Below are positions 47,728-56,386 of a DNA stretch of 64,000 bases, one piece after another. The stretch covers positions 4,055,279 through 4,119,278 of the forward strand of contig AP025583.1 in NCBI GenBank assembly GCA_022846095.1. The letters are read 5' to 3'. How positions within the stretch are numbered: the first letter of the stretch is position 1; each line of letters starts with the position of its first letter. A program made the translations under genes and the position numbers. This stretch comes from Oscillospiraceae bacterium (GTDB taxonomy: Bacteria; Bacillota; Clostridia; Oscillospirales; Oscillospiraceae). The notes beneath the pieces were generated by a model. It saw only the letters and a program-made list of their open reading frames with translations. It was not told the DNA's origin and ran no database searches.

Positions 47728-49956
47728 CTAGCGGATCAGGGCGTTCTCCGTGCTGACCGCCTCCAGGTTCTCCTGGGCGCTGAAGTAGTAGCTGAACACG
47801 TCGGCCGCGATGGCCGCCAGCCCGCCGCCCGAGCCGCCCTTCTCCGCCACCAGGGCGATGGCGATCTGGGGGTCCTCGTAGGGGGCGAAGGCCACGAAAA
47901 CCGCGTTGGCCTCCGAGGTGGTGGCCACCTGGGCGGTGCCCGTCTTACAGCCCACGCTCACGTCCAGGTCGTCGAAGTACTGGTGCACCCCGGCGCCCTC
48001 CAGGGCCACCAGGCGCATGCCGTACTTGACGGCCTCCAAATTCTCCTCCGAGATGGCGATGCTGTCCAGGGGCTGGGCGTCGTACTCCGCCACCACCGAG
48101 GAGTAGTCGCTGGATTTGACGCTCTTGAGCAGGTGGACGGGGTAGCGGTCGCCGCCGTTGACCAGGGTGGCCACGTAGTTGGCCAGCTGCACTGGGGTGA
48201 CCAGGGTGTTGCCCTGGCCGATGGACGCGGAGAGCAGGTTGCCCCCCTCCCAGCGCTGGCCCAGAGCCTCGCTGGTCTCCGGCCCGGCCACCATGCCCGC
48301 CTCGTCGTAGAGCTCGATGCCCGTGCGCTGGCCCAGGCCGAACATGCGCGCGTAGTGGTCAATCTGGCTGATGCCCAGCCGGTCGCCCACGGTGTAGAAG
48401 TAGACGTTGCAGGAGTCCTTCAGGGCCTCGGACAGGTTCTCATAGGAGTGGGTGCGGCCGTACTGGCGGTAGTACCAGCACTTGGGGTGGTAGTCCCCGT
48501 AGGGGTACTTCTGGCCCTTGGGGTACTGGAAGAACCCGGTGTCCAAAATTTTCTCCGTGGTGGTGATGGCCTCCTCCTGGAGTCCCGCCACCCCCATGAC
48601 CATCTTGAAGGTGGAGCCGGGGGAGTAGAGGCCCTGGGTGGCCCGGTTATAGAGGGGCTCCAGGGGGTCGTCCTGGAGCGTGTTGAAGGACTCGGTATAG
48701 GTGCTCAGGTCGAAGGTGGGGTAGGAGGCCATGGACAGCACGCCGCCGTCCTTCACGTCGATGATCACCCCCGACGCGCCCCGCACCTGGTCCGTCAGGC
48801 CGGGCACGTGCTGGGCCAGGGAGCGCTCCAGCACCTCCTGGAGGCGCAGATCCACGGTGAGAATCACGTTGTCCCCCGGGGCGGGGTACTTCTTCCAGGT
48901 CTCGCTGACCACCTTGCCGTCGGTATTGCGCTCCACGGTGCGGGTGCCGCTCTCCCCCCGCAGGTACTCCTCGAAGGCCAGCTCCACGCCCTCCTTGCCC
49001 ACGATGTCGTTCATGCCGTAGCCCAGGGCCTTGTAGTCCGCCCACTCCTCGGCGTAGATGGGGCCCACGCGGCCCAGCAGGTGGGCGGCGTAGGGGGTGT
49101 TGTACTCCCGGACGGAGACCGCCTTGGTCTCCACCCCCTTGTACCCGCCCTCCTTGAGCTTGGAGATAAAGGTAATGTCCACGTCGGAGGCGAACACGTA
49201 CTCCGACGTGGCCGCGCCCTTGCTGCGCAGGGCCAGCTCGTAGAGCACCCCCACGATGGCCCGGGCCTCATCGTCCGGTATGTCCGGATCCAGCTCGAAC
49301 CAGGTGCGCATGCTCTGGAACAGCGCGTCGGCGGAGACCGGCTCCATAGCCGGGAAGGTGGGGATCTCCACCGGCTGGGCCTGGGCGGGCGCCTCCCCGG
49401 TGGCCTCGGCCTCGTCGGCCTGGGCCCCGGCCTCGGCGGCCGCCGCCTGGGCCTCGGCCACCGCCGCGCTGCGGCGGCTCAACTCGTCCGCGATGGCGCG
49501 GGCCGCCCCGCCGTCCGCCCAGCTGTCCCCCATGGTGTCCAGAAGGGTCAAAAAGCGGCTGCGGGCGGTGGCGCCCGCGTCCTCCATCGTGTAGACGAAG
49601 GGCTCGGTCCGGGAGATGGGCAGGGTGTCCGTCCAGGCGACCCCCTCCTCCCGGCACAGCTCCAGCAGGCGCTCCACCATGGCGTTGCGGCCCTGGGTTC
49701 CCCCCATCACCGACGTGTCCAGCGTCACCTGGTAGCCCGTGCCGTTGGACACCAGCACCCGGCCGTAGCGGTCCAGGAGGCTGCCCCGCCCCGCCTCCAC
49801 GGTCTCTTCGTCCGCGATCTTGCGGGTGGAAACCCCGTGGTAATAGTCGTAATTGGTCACCTGGAGGGAGTAGAGCACCCCGCCGAAGGCCAGGAAGATG
49901 GCGGCCAGGATCAGAAGTATGACGCGTATGCGGCTTTGTAGCTGCTTGCCGTCCAT
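47728..49956 (-). CDS. mrdA: Penicillin-binding protein 2, elongasome transpeptidase
   Basis: 742 aa; ATG 49956 with AAAGGAGC six bases upstream; the longer frame runs into the 181-bp repeat and is rejected. Membrane helix ~10-32, pedestal domain ~50-400, transpeptidase ~405-720 with active-site serine in SPGSTFKM (~444), SCNVYF and GCKTGTAQV motifs. It crosslinks peptidoglycan during side-wall growth with MreC/MreD, encoded just upstream. The pedestal holds an Ala/Glu-rich insert of ~40 residues (~160-200, AEAQAAAAEAGAQADEAEAT), probably a flexible loop. Confidence 0.94.
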   Translation of the reverse strand: MDGKQLQSRIRVILLILAAIFLAFGGVLYSLQVTNYDYYHGVSTRKIADEETVEAGRGSLLDRYGRVLVSNGTGYQVTLDTSVMGGTQGRNAMVERLLELCREEGVAWTDTLPISRTEPFVYTMEDAGATARSRFLTLLDTMGDSWADGGAARAIADELSRRSAAVAEAQAAAAEAGAQADEAEATGEAPAQAQPVEIPTFPAMEPVSADALFQSMRTWFELDPDIPDDEARAIVGVLYELALRSKGAATSEYVFASDVDITFISKLKEGGYKGVETKAVSVREYNTPYAAHLLGRVGPIYAEEWADYKALGYGMNDIVGKEGVELAFEEYLRGESGTRTVERNTDGKVVSETWKKYPAPGDNVILTVDLRLQEVLERSLAQHVPGLTDQVRGASGVIIDVKDGGVLSMASYPTFDLSTYTESFNTLQDDPLEPLYNRATQGLYSPGSTFKMVMGVAGLQEEAITTTEKILDTGFFQYPKGQKYPYGDYHPKCWYYRQYGRTHSYENLSEALKDSCNVYFYTVGDRLGISQIDHYARMFGLGQRTGIELYDEAGMVAGPETSEALGQRWEGGNLLSASIGQGNTLVTPVQLANYVATLVNGGDRYPVHLLKSVKSSDYSSVVAEYDAQPLDSIAISEENLEAVKYGMRLVALEGAGVHQYFDDLDVSVGCKTGTAQVATTSEANAVFVAFAPYEDPQIAIALVAEKGGSGGGLAAIAADVFSYYFSAQENLEAVSTENALIR

Positions 49957-49990
49957 GTGTGCTCCTTTCCGGCATGTCAAGGGGGCCTGG

Positions 49991-50171
49991 GCCTCGCAGA
50001 GTTTCCGCGGCAGCGGAAATAAAATCAGATCCGTTTTCCCGGGGACATGCGCCTCGGGAAAACACCCCGACCCGCGCCGCGGGGCGCGAAACCGGGGGTA
50101 TCGAGGGGCGGCCGCGTCCAGTGCGCACACTGGCGCAGCCCCTCGTATCTAGGGGGCATTGGATGCCCCCT
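49991..50171 (-). repeat. 181-bp MITE-like element, copy B
   Basis: Inverted, near-identical copy of 36570-36750, inserted between mreD and mrdA. Differences are few (for example TAGGGGGCAT in place of TGGGGGTAT-type ends). Its ends are small palindromes; no coding capacity of its own. Confidence 0.82.
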
Positions 50172-50176
50172 AGACC

Positions 50177-50689
50177 CTAAAAGTGGGTGCTCTCGGGTAC
50201 GCGGCGGTGCACCCAGCGGAAGATGGCGTAGACGGGGAAGACGAAAACCAGGCTCCAGAGCACCTCGGGCACCGCCACCCGCAGCAGCGCCGGCAGGGGA
50301 TCCCCCGCCAGCAGCAGGCGGCGCAGCACCTGGAGCCCGTCCAGCACCACCAGCACCGCCGCCGAGCACACCAGGCACCCCAGCAGGTTCTGGCGCAGGG
50401 CGTACTGGGCCAGGCCCCCGGCGCAGGCCCCCAGCACCGCCAGGGACACCGTCATGCCCCCCGACGCGCCGAAGTACACCGCGTCGCACAGCACCCCCAC
50501 GAACAGCCCGAAGCCCGCCCCGGCCACCGCGCCCTCCAGCACCGCCACCGCCACCGCCGCCAGGGGCAGCAGCATGGGGATCACCCCGTAGACGGGGAAG
50601 CGGTTGAGCACCATGGTCTCCAGGAACCAGACCGGCAGCACGGCCAGGGCGTACACGCCCCACTTGATGCAAAAGTCACGGGTCGTCAA
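50177..50689 (-). CDS. mreD: Rod shape-determining protein MreD
   Basis: 170 aa from a TTG at 50689 with AAAGGGGGC about nine bases upstream. Five or six hydrophobic helices and the order mreC-mreD-mrdA identify it more than sequence motifs do, as MreD is poorly conserved. It anchors the elongation complex in the membrane. The stop is six bases from the 181-bp repeat. Confidence 0.85.
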   Translation of the reverse strand: MTTRDFCIKWGVYALAVLPVWFLETMVLNRFPVYGVIPMLLPLAAVAVAVLEGAVAGAGFGLFVGVLCDAVYFGASGGMTVSLAVLGACAGGLAQYALRQNLLGCLVCSAAVLVVLDGLQVLRRLLLAGDPLPALLRVAVPEVLWSLVFVFPVYAIFRWVHRRVPESTHF

Positions 50690-50733
50690 CGTGTACGCCC
50701 CCTTTCATGACGGGCCGGCGCGGGCGCCTGCCC

Positions 50734-51576
50734 CTACTCCACGATGTCGAACTCCTTGATGACCAGCACCTGCTTGAGGGCGTTGAAATCGGTCTCCGGG
50801 ACGACCACGGCGTAGCGGGTCATGCCCGTGGGGTCGGTGAGGACCTCCTCGATATGCCCCACCACCAGCCCCGACGGGTACTCGCCCCCCAGGCCGGAGG
50901 TGAGCACCATGTCCCCGGCGATCAGCTCGCTGCCCTCGGGCAGGTAGGTCAGCTTGAGCCTGCCCTCGCCCATGAGGGAGAAGTCCCCCTCCAGAATGGC
51001 CGCGTCGTCGGTGCGGGCCAGCAGGCCGCCCATCTCCAGATCCGAGTCCACCACCGTAATGAGGGTGGACCAGTTGACCCCCACCTTGGAGATGATCCCC
51101 ACCAGGTTGCCGTACTCGTCCACCACGCAGTCCCCCGCGGAGATGCCCGCGTTCTCCCCCTTGCTGAGGGTGAGGGTGTCCTCCCAGTTGGAGGTGGAGC
51201 GCCCCGTCACCCGGGCGTCCTCATAGACGAAGTCCCGCCGCTTTTCCCGCAGGCCCATTTCGTTGCGCAGCCGCTCATTGTCCCGCAGGGCCGCCTCCGC
51301 GTCCCTCTGCTGGGCGCGCAGCTCCGCGTTCTCCCGCTTGAGCCGCTCGTTCTCCTCCCGCAGGTTTTCCCGCTCGAAGGCGTCGTTGTAGCGCTCCTCC
51401 GTCCAGTTCACCACCGCGTTGATGCCGTTGCGCACCGGCGTGGAGATCAGCCCCGCCAGGTTGGCCACCGGGTTGGCCGTGCCCCCCATGAACATGGAGA
51501 CCAGGGCCGTGATCAGCCCCAGCAGCACGGCGATGATTAAAATCAGTATTCCGTTGTGGCGGAGAAAGTCTTTCAA
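50734..51576 (-). CDS. mreC: Rod shape-determining protein MreC
   Basis: 280 aa from a TTG at 51576. Membrane helix ~8-30, coiled coil ~60-100 (REENERLKRENAELRAQQR), then two beta-barrel subdomains with the conserved VTGRSTSNWEDTLTLSKGEN and VLTSGLGGEYPSGLVVG. MreC links MreB filaments to PBP2. A Shine-Dalgarno-like AAGGAT lies rather far upstream, so the start is less certain than the gene. No mreB lies in the window. Confidence 0.92.
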   Translation of the reverse strand: MKDFLRHNGILILIIAVLLGLITALVSMFMGGTANPVANLAGLISTPVRNGINAVVNWTEERYNDAFERENLREENERLKRENAELRAQQRDAEAALRDNERLRNEMGLREKRRDFVYEDARVTGRSTSNWEDTLTLSKGENAGISAGDCVVDEYGNLVGIISKVGVNWSTLITVVDSDLEMGGLLARTDDAAILEGDFSLMGEGRLKLTYLPEGSELIAGDMVLTSGLGGEYPSGLVVGHIEEVLTDPTGMTRYAVVVPETDFNALKQVLVIKEFDIVE

Positions 51577-51586
51577 GGCAGATACC

Positions 51587-52195
51587 CTATCCTTCAGCTT
51601 GTTCGGCGGCCAGGGCCAGGCAGTCCACGCCCAGCCGGGCCAGAATACGGCCCAGCCGGCACACCGGCAGGCCCATCACGTTGTAGTAGTCCCCGGAGAT
51701 GCCCTCCACCAGCAGGGCCCCGTAGCCCTGGATGCCGTAGGCCCCCGCCTTGTCCATGGGCTCCCCGGTGGAGACGTAGGCCGCGATCTCGGCCTGCGAC
51801 AGCGCCCGGAAGCTCACGTCGGTCACCTCGTGCTCGGTGTGGCGCGCCCCGCCGCACAGGACCGTCAGGCCGGTGTAGACCTGGTGGCGGCGGCCGGAGA
51901 GGGCGGTGAGCATCCGGATTGCCTCCGGAGCGCCGCCCGGCTTGCCCAGCACCGCCCCGTCCAGAGCCACCACCGTGTCCGCCGCGATGATGAGGCCGCC
52001 CGGCCCCTCCCGCTCCAGCACCGCCCGGGCCTTCTGCTGCGACAGGCGCTCCACCAGCTCCGCCGGGGGCAGATCCTGGCCCATGTCCTCCTCCACATCG
52101 GGGGAGACGATACGAAACGCCGATACCCCCATGCGCTCCAGCAGCTCCCGCCGCCGGGGGGACTGGGAGGCCAGTATGATGTCCATACGCTTCAT
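51587..52195 (-). CDS. maf: Maf-type nucleoside triphosphate pyrophosphatase
   Basis: 202 aa. LASQSPRRRELLERMG at the N-terminus and AADTVVALDGAVLGKP in the middle are Maf hallmarks, with GAYGIQGYGALLVEGISGDYYNVMG near the end in two parts. Maf proteins hydrolyse dTTP/UTP or modified nucleotides and are linked to septum formation. Two in-frame ATGs (52195, 52186) flank an imperfect spacing from GGAGG; the first is used. Sits 10 bases before mreC. Confidence 0.93.
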   Translation of the reverse strand: MKRMDIILASQSPRRRELLERMGVSAFRIVSPDVEEDMGQDLPPAELVERLSQQKARAVLEREGPGGLIIAADTVVALDGAVLGKPGGAPEAIRMLTALSGRRHQVYTGLTVLCGGARHTEHEVTDVSFRALSQAEIAAYVSTGEPMDKAGAYGIQGYGALLVEGISGDYYNVMGLPVCRLGRILARLGVDCLALAAEQAEG

Positions 52196-52204
52196 CCCCC
52201 TCCG

Positions 52205-52654
52205 TTATTTCCCGGTGGAGCCCAGGCCGCCCGCGCCCCGGGCCGTCTCGTCCAGCTCCTCCGCCAGCTCCAGCTCGGCCCGGACCACGGGCACCACAGC
52301 CAACTGGGCGATGCGGTCCCCGGGCTGGACGGTATACGCCTCGTCCGACTGGTTCACCAGCCCCACCCGGATCTCCCCCCGGTAGTCGCTGTCGATGACC
52401 CCCACGCCGTTGGCCAGCGCCACGCCGTGCTTGATGCCCAGCCCGGAACGGGCAAAGACCAGGGCCACATACTCCGCCGAGGGCAGGGAGATGGCGATCC
52501 CCGTGGGCAGGGTGGCCCGGCCCCGGGGGGCCAGGGTCACGGGGGCGTCCGTGCAGGCGCACAGGTCCATGGCCGCCGCGCCCGCGGAGGCGTAGAAGGG
52601 GGCGGGGATCTCGGCCCCGATTTTCGGGGACAGGGCTTTGATTTTCAGCTTCAT
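52205..52654 (-). CDS. dut: Deoxyuridine 5'-triphosphate nucleotidohydrolase
   Basis: 149 aa, the usual length for the trimeric enzyme. All five motifs are visible: AAMDLCA, ARSGLG, NGVGVIDSDYRGEI, PGDRIAQL and the C-terminal GAGGLGSTG. It removes dUTP and makes dUMP. GGAGG lies six bases before the ATG. An R1 repeat separates it from the U32 gene upstream. Confidence 0.96.
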   Translation of the reverse strand: MKLKIKALSPKIGAEIPAPFYASAGAAAMDLCACTDAPVTLAPRGRATLPTGIAISLPSAEYVALVFARSGLGIKHGVALANGVGVIDSDYRGEIRVGLVNQSDEAYTVQPGDRIAQLAVVPVVRAELELAEELDETARGAGGLGSTGK

Positions 52655-52675
52655 TCAGGTTCCTCCATTGAAAAC

Positions 52676-52700
52676 GGGCGATTCATGAATCGCCCCTACG
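52676..52700 (+). repeat. R1 palindromic repeat
   Basis: GGGCGATTCATGAATCGCCC followed by CTACG, in the gap between the U32 gene and dut. Confidence 0.78.
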
Positions 52701-52736
52701 GATTGGATGGGCACGGCCGGAGCGTGGTCCCCGGCG

Positions 52737-54818
52737 CTATTCCACGTCCCGGTAGTAGAGTCCGCGGGTGTACTCGCCGGGCTCCCAGCGGCTCCTGTCC
52801 AGATACCGCTCGGCCACCTGCACGCACTCCCGGGGGTTCTCGGTGGTGAACAGCAGCCGCTGCGCCCACAGGCCCAGGCGGCGGTAGTCCTGGGCCTTGT
52901 CGGCCAGGAAGAGCTTTTTGCAGTTCAGTATCTCGTTGCGGCAGCCGGGGGCGGGCACCACGGGGAAGCGGGCCCCCTTGCGGTCGGTGAGGGTGTTCAC
53001 GTTCTGGCAGTTGCAGCGGCCGGTGCGGTTTTTGATGATGCAGCTCTCCATAATCATCAGGGGCAGGCGGCCGTAAGTAATCAGCTCCAGGGGCACCGCC
53101 TTGGACAGGTCCCGGACCTGGGCCAGCTTCAGCTCGAAGGAGGCGGTGGCGGAGGCCAGCCCCAGGTGGCGCAGCTCCTTGAGGGCCTGGCTGTTGTAGA
53201 TCTCCAGCCCATAGTCCCCCCGCAGGGTGAAGCCCAGCCGCCGGGCGGCGGGCAGCATACCCAGGTTGCCGATGAGGGCGTCCTCCACCCCCAGCTCCCG
53301 CACCGCCTGCAGCTGCTCCAGCATCCTGGGCCACTCCCGGTCCCAGGCCACCCGGGGCAGGATGACCCCGATGCGGGCGTCCGCTCCGCCCGCCGCCTTC
53401 TCGGGGTGGGCCGCCAGCTCGTCCAGGGGGACATACACCAGGGCGGGGGCCAGGGCCAGCAGCTCGGGCGTGACCTGCTCGGCCCGGCGGACCGAGACGG
53501 TCAGCGCGGGGGCCTCCCGCGGCCCCTCGTAGCGCACGCCGGGTTTGAAGGCCCCCGTGCGGCGCACCGGAGGCAGGGAGCGCATGGCGGTGAGGCTGTC
53601 CAGCGCCTGCCGCCGCATGGCGTTGAGGGCGGACAGGGGCAGGGAGAGCCCCGGCTCCACCAGGGCCTTCACCCCGGCGGCGCGGAAGGGGGTGCCCCCG
53701 GTCTTGGCGAGCTGCTCCTCCACCTGCTCCCGCGTAATTGCCTTGGTGCGGGCCGGCTCCGGCACGGGCCCCTCCACGGTGGCCACGTGCGCCCCGTCGT
53801 CCTCCACGCCTACCTTAGCAGGCTCGCCGGGGCGGATTAGGGCGTAAAAGGTCACGGGCACCCGCTGGGCCTCTCTGCCGTTCTCATAGGTGGCCCGGGC
53901 GGCGGCAAAGAGCTCCCTCGGCTCCTTCTGCTCCTCCCGCACGCCGAACATGTCCGGGCCCTGCCTGTCCATAAAATAGCCGTCGGTAAAGCCCTGGCGG
54001 GAGAAGGCGGCGGCCAGCTGCTCCAGCTCCCGGGCGGTGGGCTCACGCCCCTCCCGGATGGCCCGGGCGTAGATGGAGGTCACCACGGCCACGTACTCCG
54101 GGCGCTTCATGCGCCCCTCCAGCTTGACGCAGGCCACCCCCATTTTGCGCAGCTCCTGCAGGTGCCCGGCCAGGGACATGTCCTTGAGGGAGAGGGGGTA
54201 GGAATCCGCCTTGTCCCCCCAGCCGTACTTCAGGCGGCAGGGCTGGGCGCACAGGCCCCGGTTGCCGCTGCGCCCGCCGATGACGGAGGACAGGAAGCAT
54301 TGCCCCGAGTAGCACATGCACAGCGCCCCGTGGGCGAACACCTCGATTTCGATGGGGGAGTGCTCGCAGATATAGGCGATCTGGTCCGCGGACAGCTCCC
54401 GGGAGAGCACCACCCGGGTCATGCCCAGCTCGGCGCAGGTGAGCACCCCGGCCAGGTTGTGCACCGTCATCTGGGTGGAGGCGTGCACCGGCATGTCCGG
54501 GGCCGCCTGGCGCAGCATCCGCAGCACCCCCAGATCCTGCACCAGCACCGCGTCCACCCCCAGCTCGCTGGCCTGGGCGGCCGCCTTGGCCCCCTCGGGC
54601 AGCTCCCGGTCGGTGAGCAGGGTGTTCAGGGTCAGGTAGACCTTCACCCCCCGCAGATGGCAGTAAGAAACCGCCGCCGCAAACTCCTCCGGGGAAAAGT
54701 TTTTTGCATTGCGGCGGGCGTTGAAGTCTCCGTATCCCATATAGACCGCGTCCGCGCCGTTCTGCACGGCGGCGGACACGGCTTCCATCGACCCGGCGGG
54801 GGCAAGTAATTCCAGCAT
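52737..54818 (-). CDS. U32 family peptidase-like protein (tRNA/rRNA hydroxylation type)
   Basis: 693 aa. N-terminal barrel opens LELLAPAGSMEAVSAAVQNG, includes CMCYSGQCFLSSVIGGRSGN and GLCAQPCRLKY cysteine clusters, and a U32 hallmark EVFAHGALCM. A DUF3656-like middle and a second barrel-like C-terminal part follow with another cysteine cluster (NRTGRCNCQN). Long two-part U32 proteins include RlhA/TrhP-type enzymes needed for RNA hydroxylation; others are called collagenases. Its exact role is uncertain. It starts nine bases after the zapA stop. Confidence 0.88.
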   Translation of the reverse strand: MLELLAPAGSMEAVSAAVQNGADAVYMGYGDFNARRNAKNFSPEEFAAAVSYCHLRGVKVYLTLNTLLTDRELPEGAKAAAQASELGVDAVLVQDLGVLRMLRQAAPDMPVHASTQMTVHNLAGVLTCAELGMTRVVLSRELSADQIAYICEHSPIEIEVFAHGALCMCYSGQCFLSSVIGGRSGNRGLCAQPCRLKYGWGDKADSYPLSLKDMSLAGHLQELRKMGVACVKLEGRMKRPEYVAVVTSIYARAIREGREPTARELEQLAAAFSRQGFTDGYFMDRQGPDMFGVREEQKEPRELFAAARATYENGREAQRVPVTFYALIRPGEPAKVGVEDDGAHVATVEGPVPEPARTKAITREQVEEQLAKTGGTPFRAAGVKALVEPGLSLPLSALNAMRRQALDSLTAMRSLPPVRRTGAFKPGVRYEGPREAPALTVSVRRAEQVTPELLALAPALVYVPLDELAAHPEKAAGGADARIGVILPRVAWDREWPRMLEQLQAVRELGVEDALIGNLGMLPAARRLGFTLRGDYGLEIYNSQALKELRHLGLASATASFELKLAQVRDLSKAVPLELITYGRLPLMIMESCIIKNRTGRCNCQNVNTLTDRKGARFPVVPAPGCRNEILNCKKLFLADKAQDYRRLGLWAQRLLFTTENPRECVQVAERYLDRSRWEPGEYTRGLYYRDVE

Positions 54819-54827
54819 GGCCCCGCC

Positions 54828-55145
54828 CTACGCCTTCTTATTCTGCAGCTTGAAGATCTCCCGTTTGGCCTCGCTCAGCTCCAGCTTGAGCTTGGTGGCC
54901 TCCTCCAGGTACTCCTTGAGCTGGCGGCGCAGGTTCTCCGCCGCCTCCACCTCCTTGAAGTACTCGTCCGCAATATTCACGGCGGCCAAAACCGCCCCGT
55001 CCACCACGGACACCTTGGCCTCGTCCAGTACCTCCTGCACCTTGGCGTCCACGTGGGCGGCCACCTTCTCCACATAGCCCTTGTCCTCGGTGGCGACCAA
55101 GGTGTACTCCTGCCCGGCGATGCTGACGGTGACGCGGTTTTTCAT
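54828..55145 (-). CDS. zapA: Cell division protein ZapA
   Basis: 105 aa; ATG with GGGAGGG six bases upstream. N-terminal KNRVTVSIAGQEYTLVATED is the ZapA opening, and the rest is a long coiled coil (LRRQLKEYLEEATKLKLEL). ZapA bundles FtsZ at the Z-ring. First gene of the minus-strand shape/division cluster; TATAAT on the minus strand at 55178-55183 is a likely -10. Confidence 0.92.
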   Translation of the reverse strand: MKNRVTVSIAGQEYTLVATEDKGYVEKVAAHVDAKVQEVLDEAKVSVVDGAVLAAVNIADEYFKEVEAAENLRRQLKEYLEEATKLKLELSEAKREIFKLQNKKA

Positions 55146-55177
55146 GGCAAGCCCTCCCGACCATAGTAATATAGAGT

Positions 55178-55183
55178 ATTATA
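55178..55183 (-). promoter_or_regulatory. -10 of the zapA cluster
   Basis: TATAAT on the minus strand 33 bases before the zapA start; the -35 position is AT-rich (TTTTTA) and weak. Confidence 0.45.
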
Positions 55184-55262
55184 GCATAGCAGGCGGTATT
55201 TAAAAATAAAAAGTTCATGAATTTTGCGTTCTTTCCACCCGGGTGCGCGGGCCGCAGTTTTA

Positions 55263-55271
55263 TGCTATACT
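55263..55271 (+). promoter_or_regulatory. Extended -10 promoter of the GNAT gene
   Basis: TGCTATACT, a TGn-extended -10 (TATACT at 55266-55271), 33 bases before the ATG. The -35 region is GC-rich and unremarkable. Confidence 0.5.
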
Positions 55272-55303
55272 GGTGAAAACAGAGGAAACGAGGTCTGCGA
55301 AGA

Positions 55304-55816
55304 ATGGAACTGTCTCTCAGGAAGCTGTCGGCGGACGACGGGGAGGACGTATACGAGATGCTGCAGCGCCAGCCGGAGGAGGAGAACGGGTTTGAAAACG
55401 GCGCCCACGGCCTCTCCCGCGCCGCCTGCGGGGACTGGCTCAGGGCGCAGGAAGAGATGTCCCGGGGAATCGGCCTGGAGGACTGGATGGTGCCGCAGAC
55501 CATCTTCTGGTTCCTGGACGGGGACGCCTGCGTGGGCTACGGCAAGATCCGCCACCGCCTGACCGACCGGCTGCGGCAGACGGGCGGGAATATCGGCTAC
55601 TGCATCGTCCCCGGCCGGCGGGGCGGGGGGTACGCCCGCGCCTTCGTCCCCCTCCTGGTGCGCAAGGCCTGGGATATGGGGGTGGACGAGCTGCTGTTCA
55701 CCATCCACAGGGACAACCCCGCCTCCCTGGCCGTGGCCCGCGCCTGCGGGGCGGCGGAGGTGGCGGGCACGGACGCCGAGGCCCATTTTTACCTGGCGCG
55801 GCCCGCGCAGGCTTGA
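55304..55816 (+). CDS. GNAT-family N-acetyltransferase
   Basis: 170 aa. The GNAT fold is seen in VGYGKIRHRLT, the acetyl-CoA loop GYCIVPGRRGGGYARAFVPL (R-x-x-G-x-G/A type) and the later NPASLAVARACGA motif. The substrate amine is unknown. It is divergent from zapA and is followed by a complete composite repeat. Confidence 0.88.
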   Translation: MELSLRKLSADDGEDVYEMLQRQPEEENGFENGAHGLSRAACGDWLRAQEEMSRGIGLEDWMVPQTIFWFLDGDACVGYGKIRHRLTDRLRQTGGNIGYCIVPGRRGGGYARAFVPLLVRKAWDMGVDELLFTIHRDNPASLAVARACGAAEVAGTDAEAHFYLARPAQA

Positions 55817-55848
55817 TACCGCGGATTTGTAGGAAAAGGCTGGCTGGT

Positions 55849-55985
55849 GGACGGGCGATTCACGAATCGCCCCTACGGGCCTGGAGCGGCGGGCCGATGT
55901 GGGCATCGGCCCCTACGGGAGTAAGAACGGATTGCCGCGTCGGCCCCGCGGGGCGTCCTCGCAATGACAGGGTGCGCCTTATCCG
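55849..55985 (+). repeat. Complete composite repeat R1-R2-R3
   Basis: R1 GGGCGATTCACGAATCGCCC (55853-55872), R2 palindrome (55891-55911) and R3 (55929-55970, ending CTCGCAATGACAG), then GCGCCTTATCCG, abutting the stop of the minus-strand XRE gene. It fills the whole gap. Confidence 0.82.
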
Positions 55986-56198
55986 CTATAAGTCCTGAAA
56001 AAATGCGTCAAAAGCCAGCAGCACACTGACCCGGATGCTGTAACGGCCCAATTCCATCTGAGAGATTATCTCCCGGCTCGTGGACAGCCCCATCAGATCC
56101 AGCTTCGCGGCAACCTCCTCCTGAGATAGTTTCGCATTTTTACGAAGGCGTCTCAGGTTTGACCCGATGGAAATATCCTGCTTTATCTTGTCAGACAT
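55986..56198 (-). CDS. XRE-family HTH regulator (70 aa)
   Basis: ATG 56198 with GGGAGG seven bases upstream. One helix-turn-helix: IGSNLRRLRKNAKLSQEEVA then STSREIISQMELGRYSI and a short C-terminal helix. Its 3' end abuts a composite repeat. Target unknown. Confidence 0.82.
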   Translation of the reverse strand: MSDKIKQDISIGSNLRRLRKNAKLSQEEVAAKLDLMGLSTSREIISQMELGRYSIRVSVLLAFDAFFQDL

Positions 56199-56318
56199 AA
56201 AGCTTCCTCCCAATCGTTCCCGGAACTTATACGCTCTACTGCTGATCTTACCTTATTGGGCGCGGAAGATAAACAGCATTTTATAGAGGCGGCAAACGAT
56301 CGCGCTAAAAACTTGAAA

Positions 56319-56348
56319 TAGACAAACCCCCGGGTGGGGTGGTATTAT
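56319..56348 (+). promoter_or_regulatory. Possible promoter of the DnaD/DnaI operon
   Basis: TAGACA (56319-56324), 18-base spacer, TATTAT (56343-56348), 38 bases before the TTG start. An overlapping TTGAAA lies six bases earlier. Confidence 0.45.
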
Positions 56349-56386
56349 ATAGAGTGAGTTAATTTGTAGAAAAAGGGGGTGCCCGC

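Noticed and set aside
22083-55985. Short palindromic repeats as a CRISPR array
   Set aside because: Copies are kilobases apart, differ in orientation and are not separated by uniform spacers; no cas genes are present.
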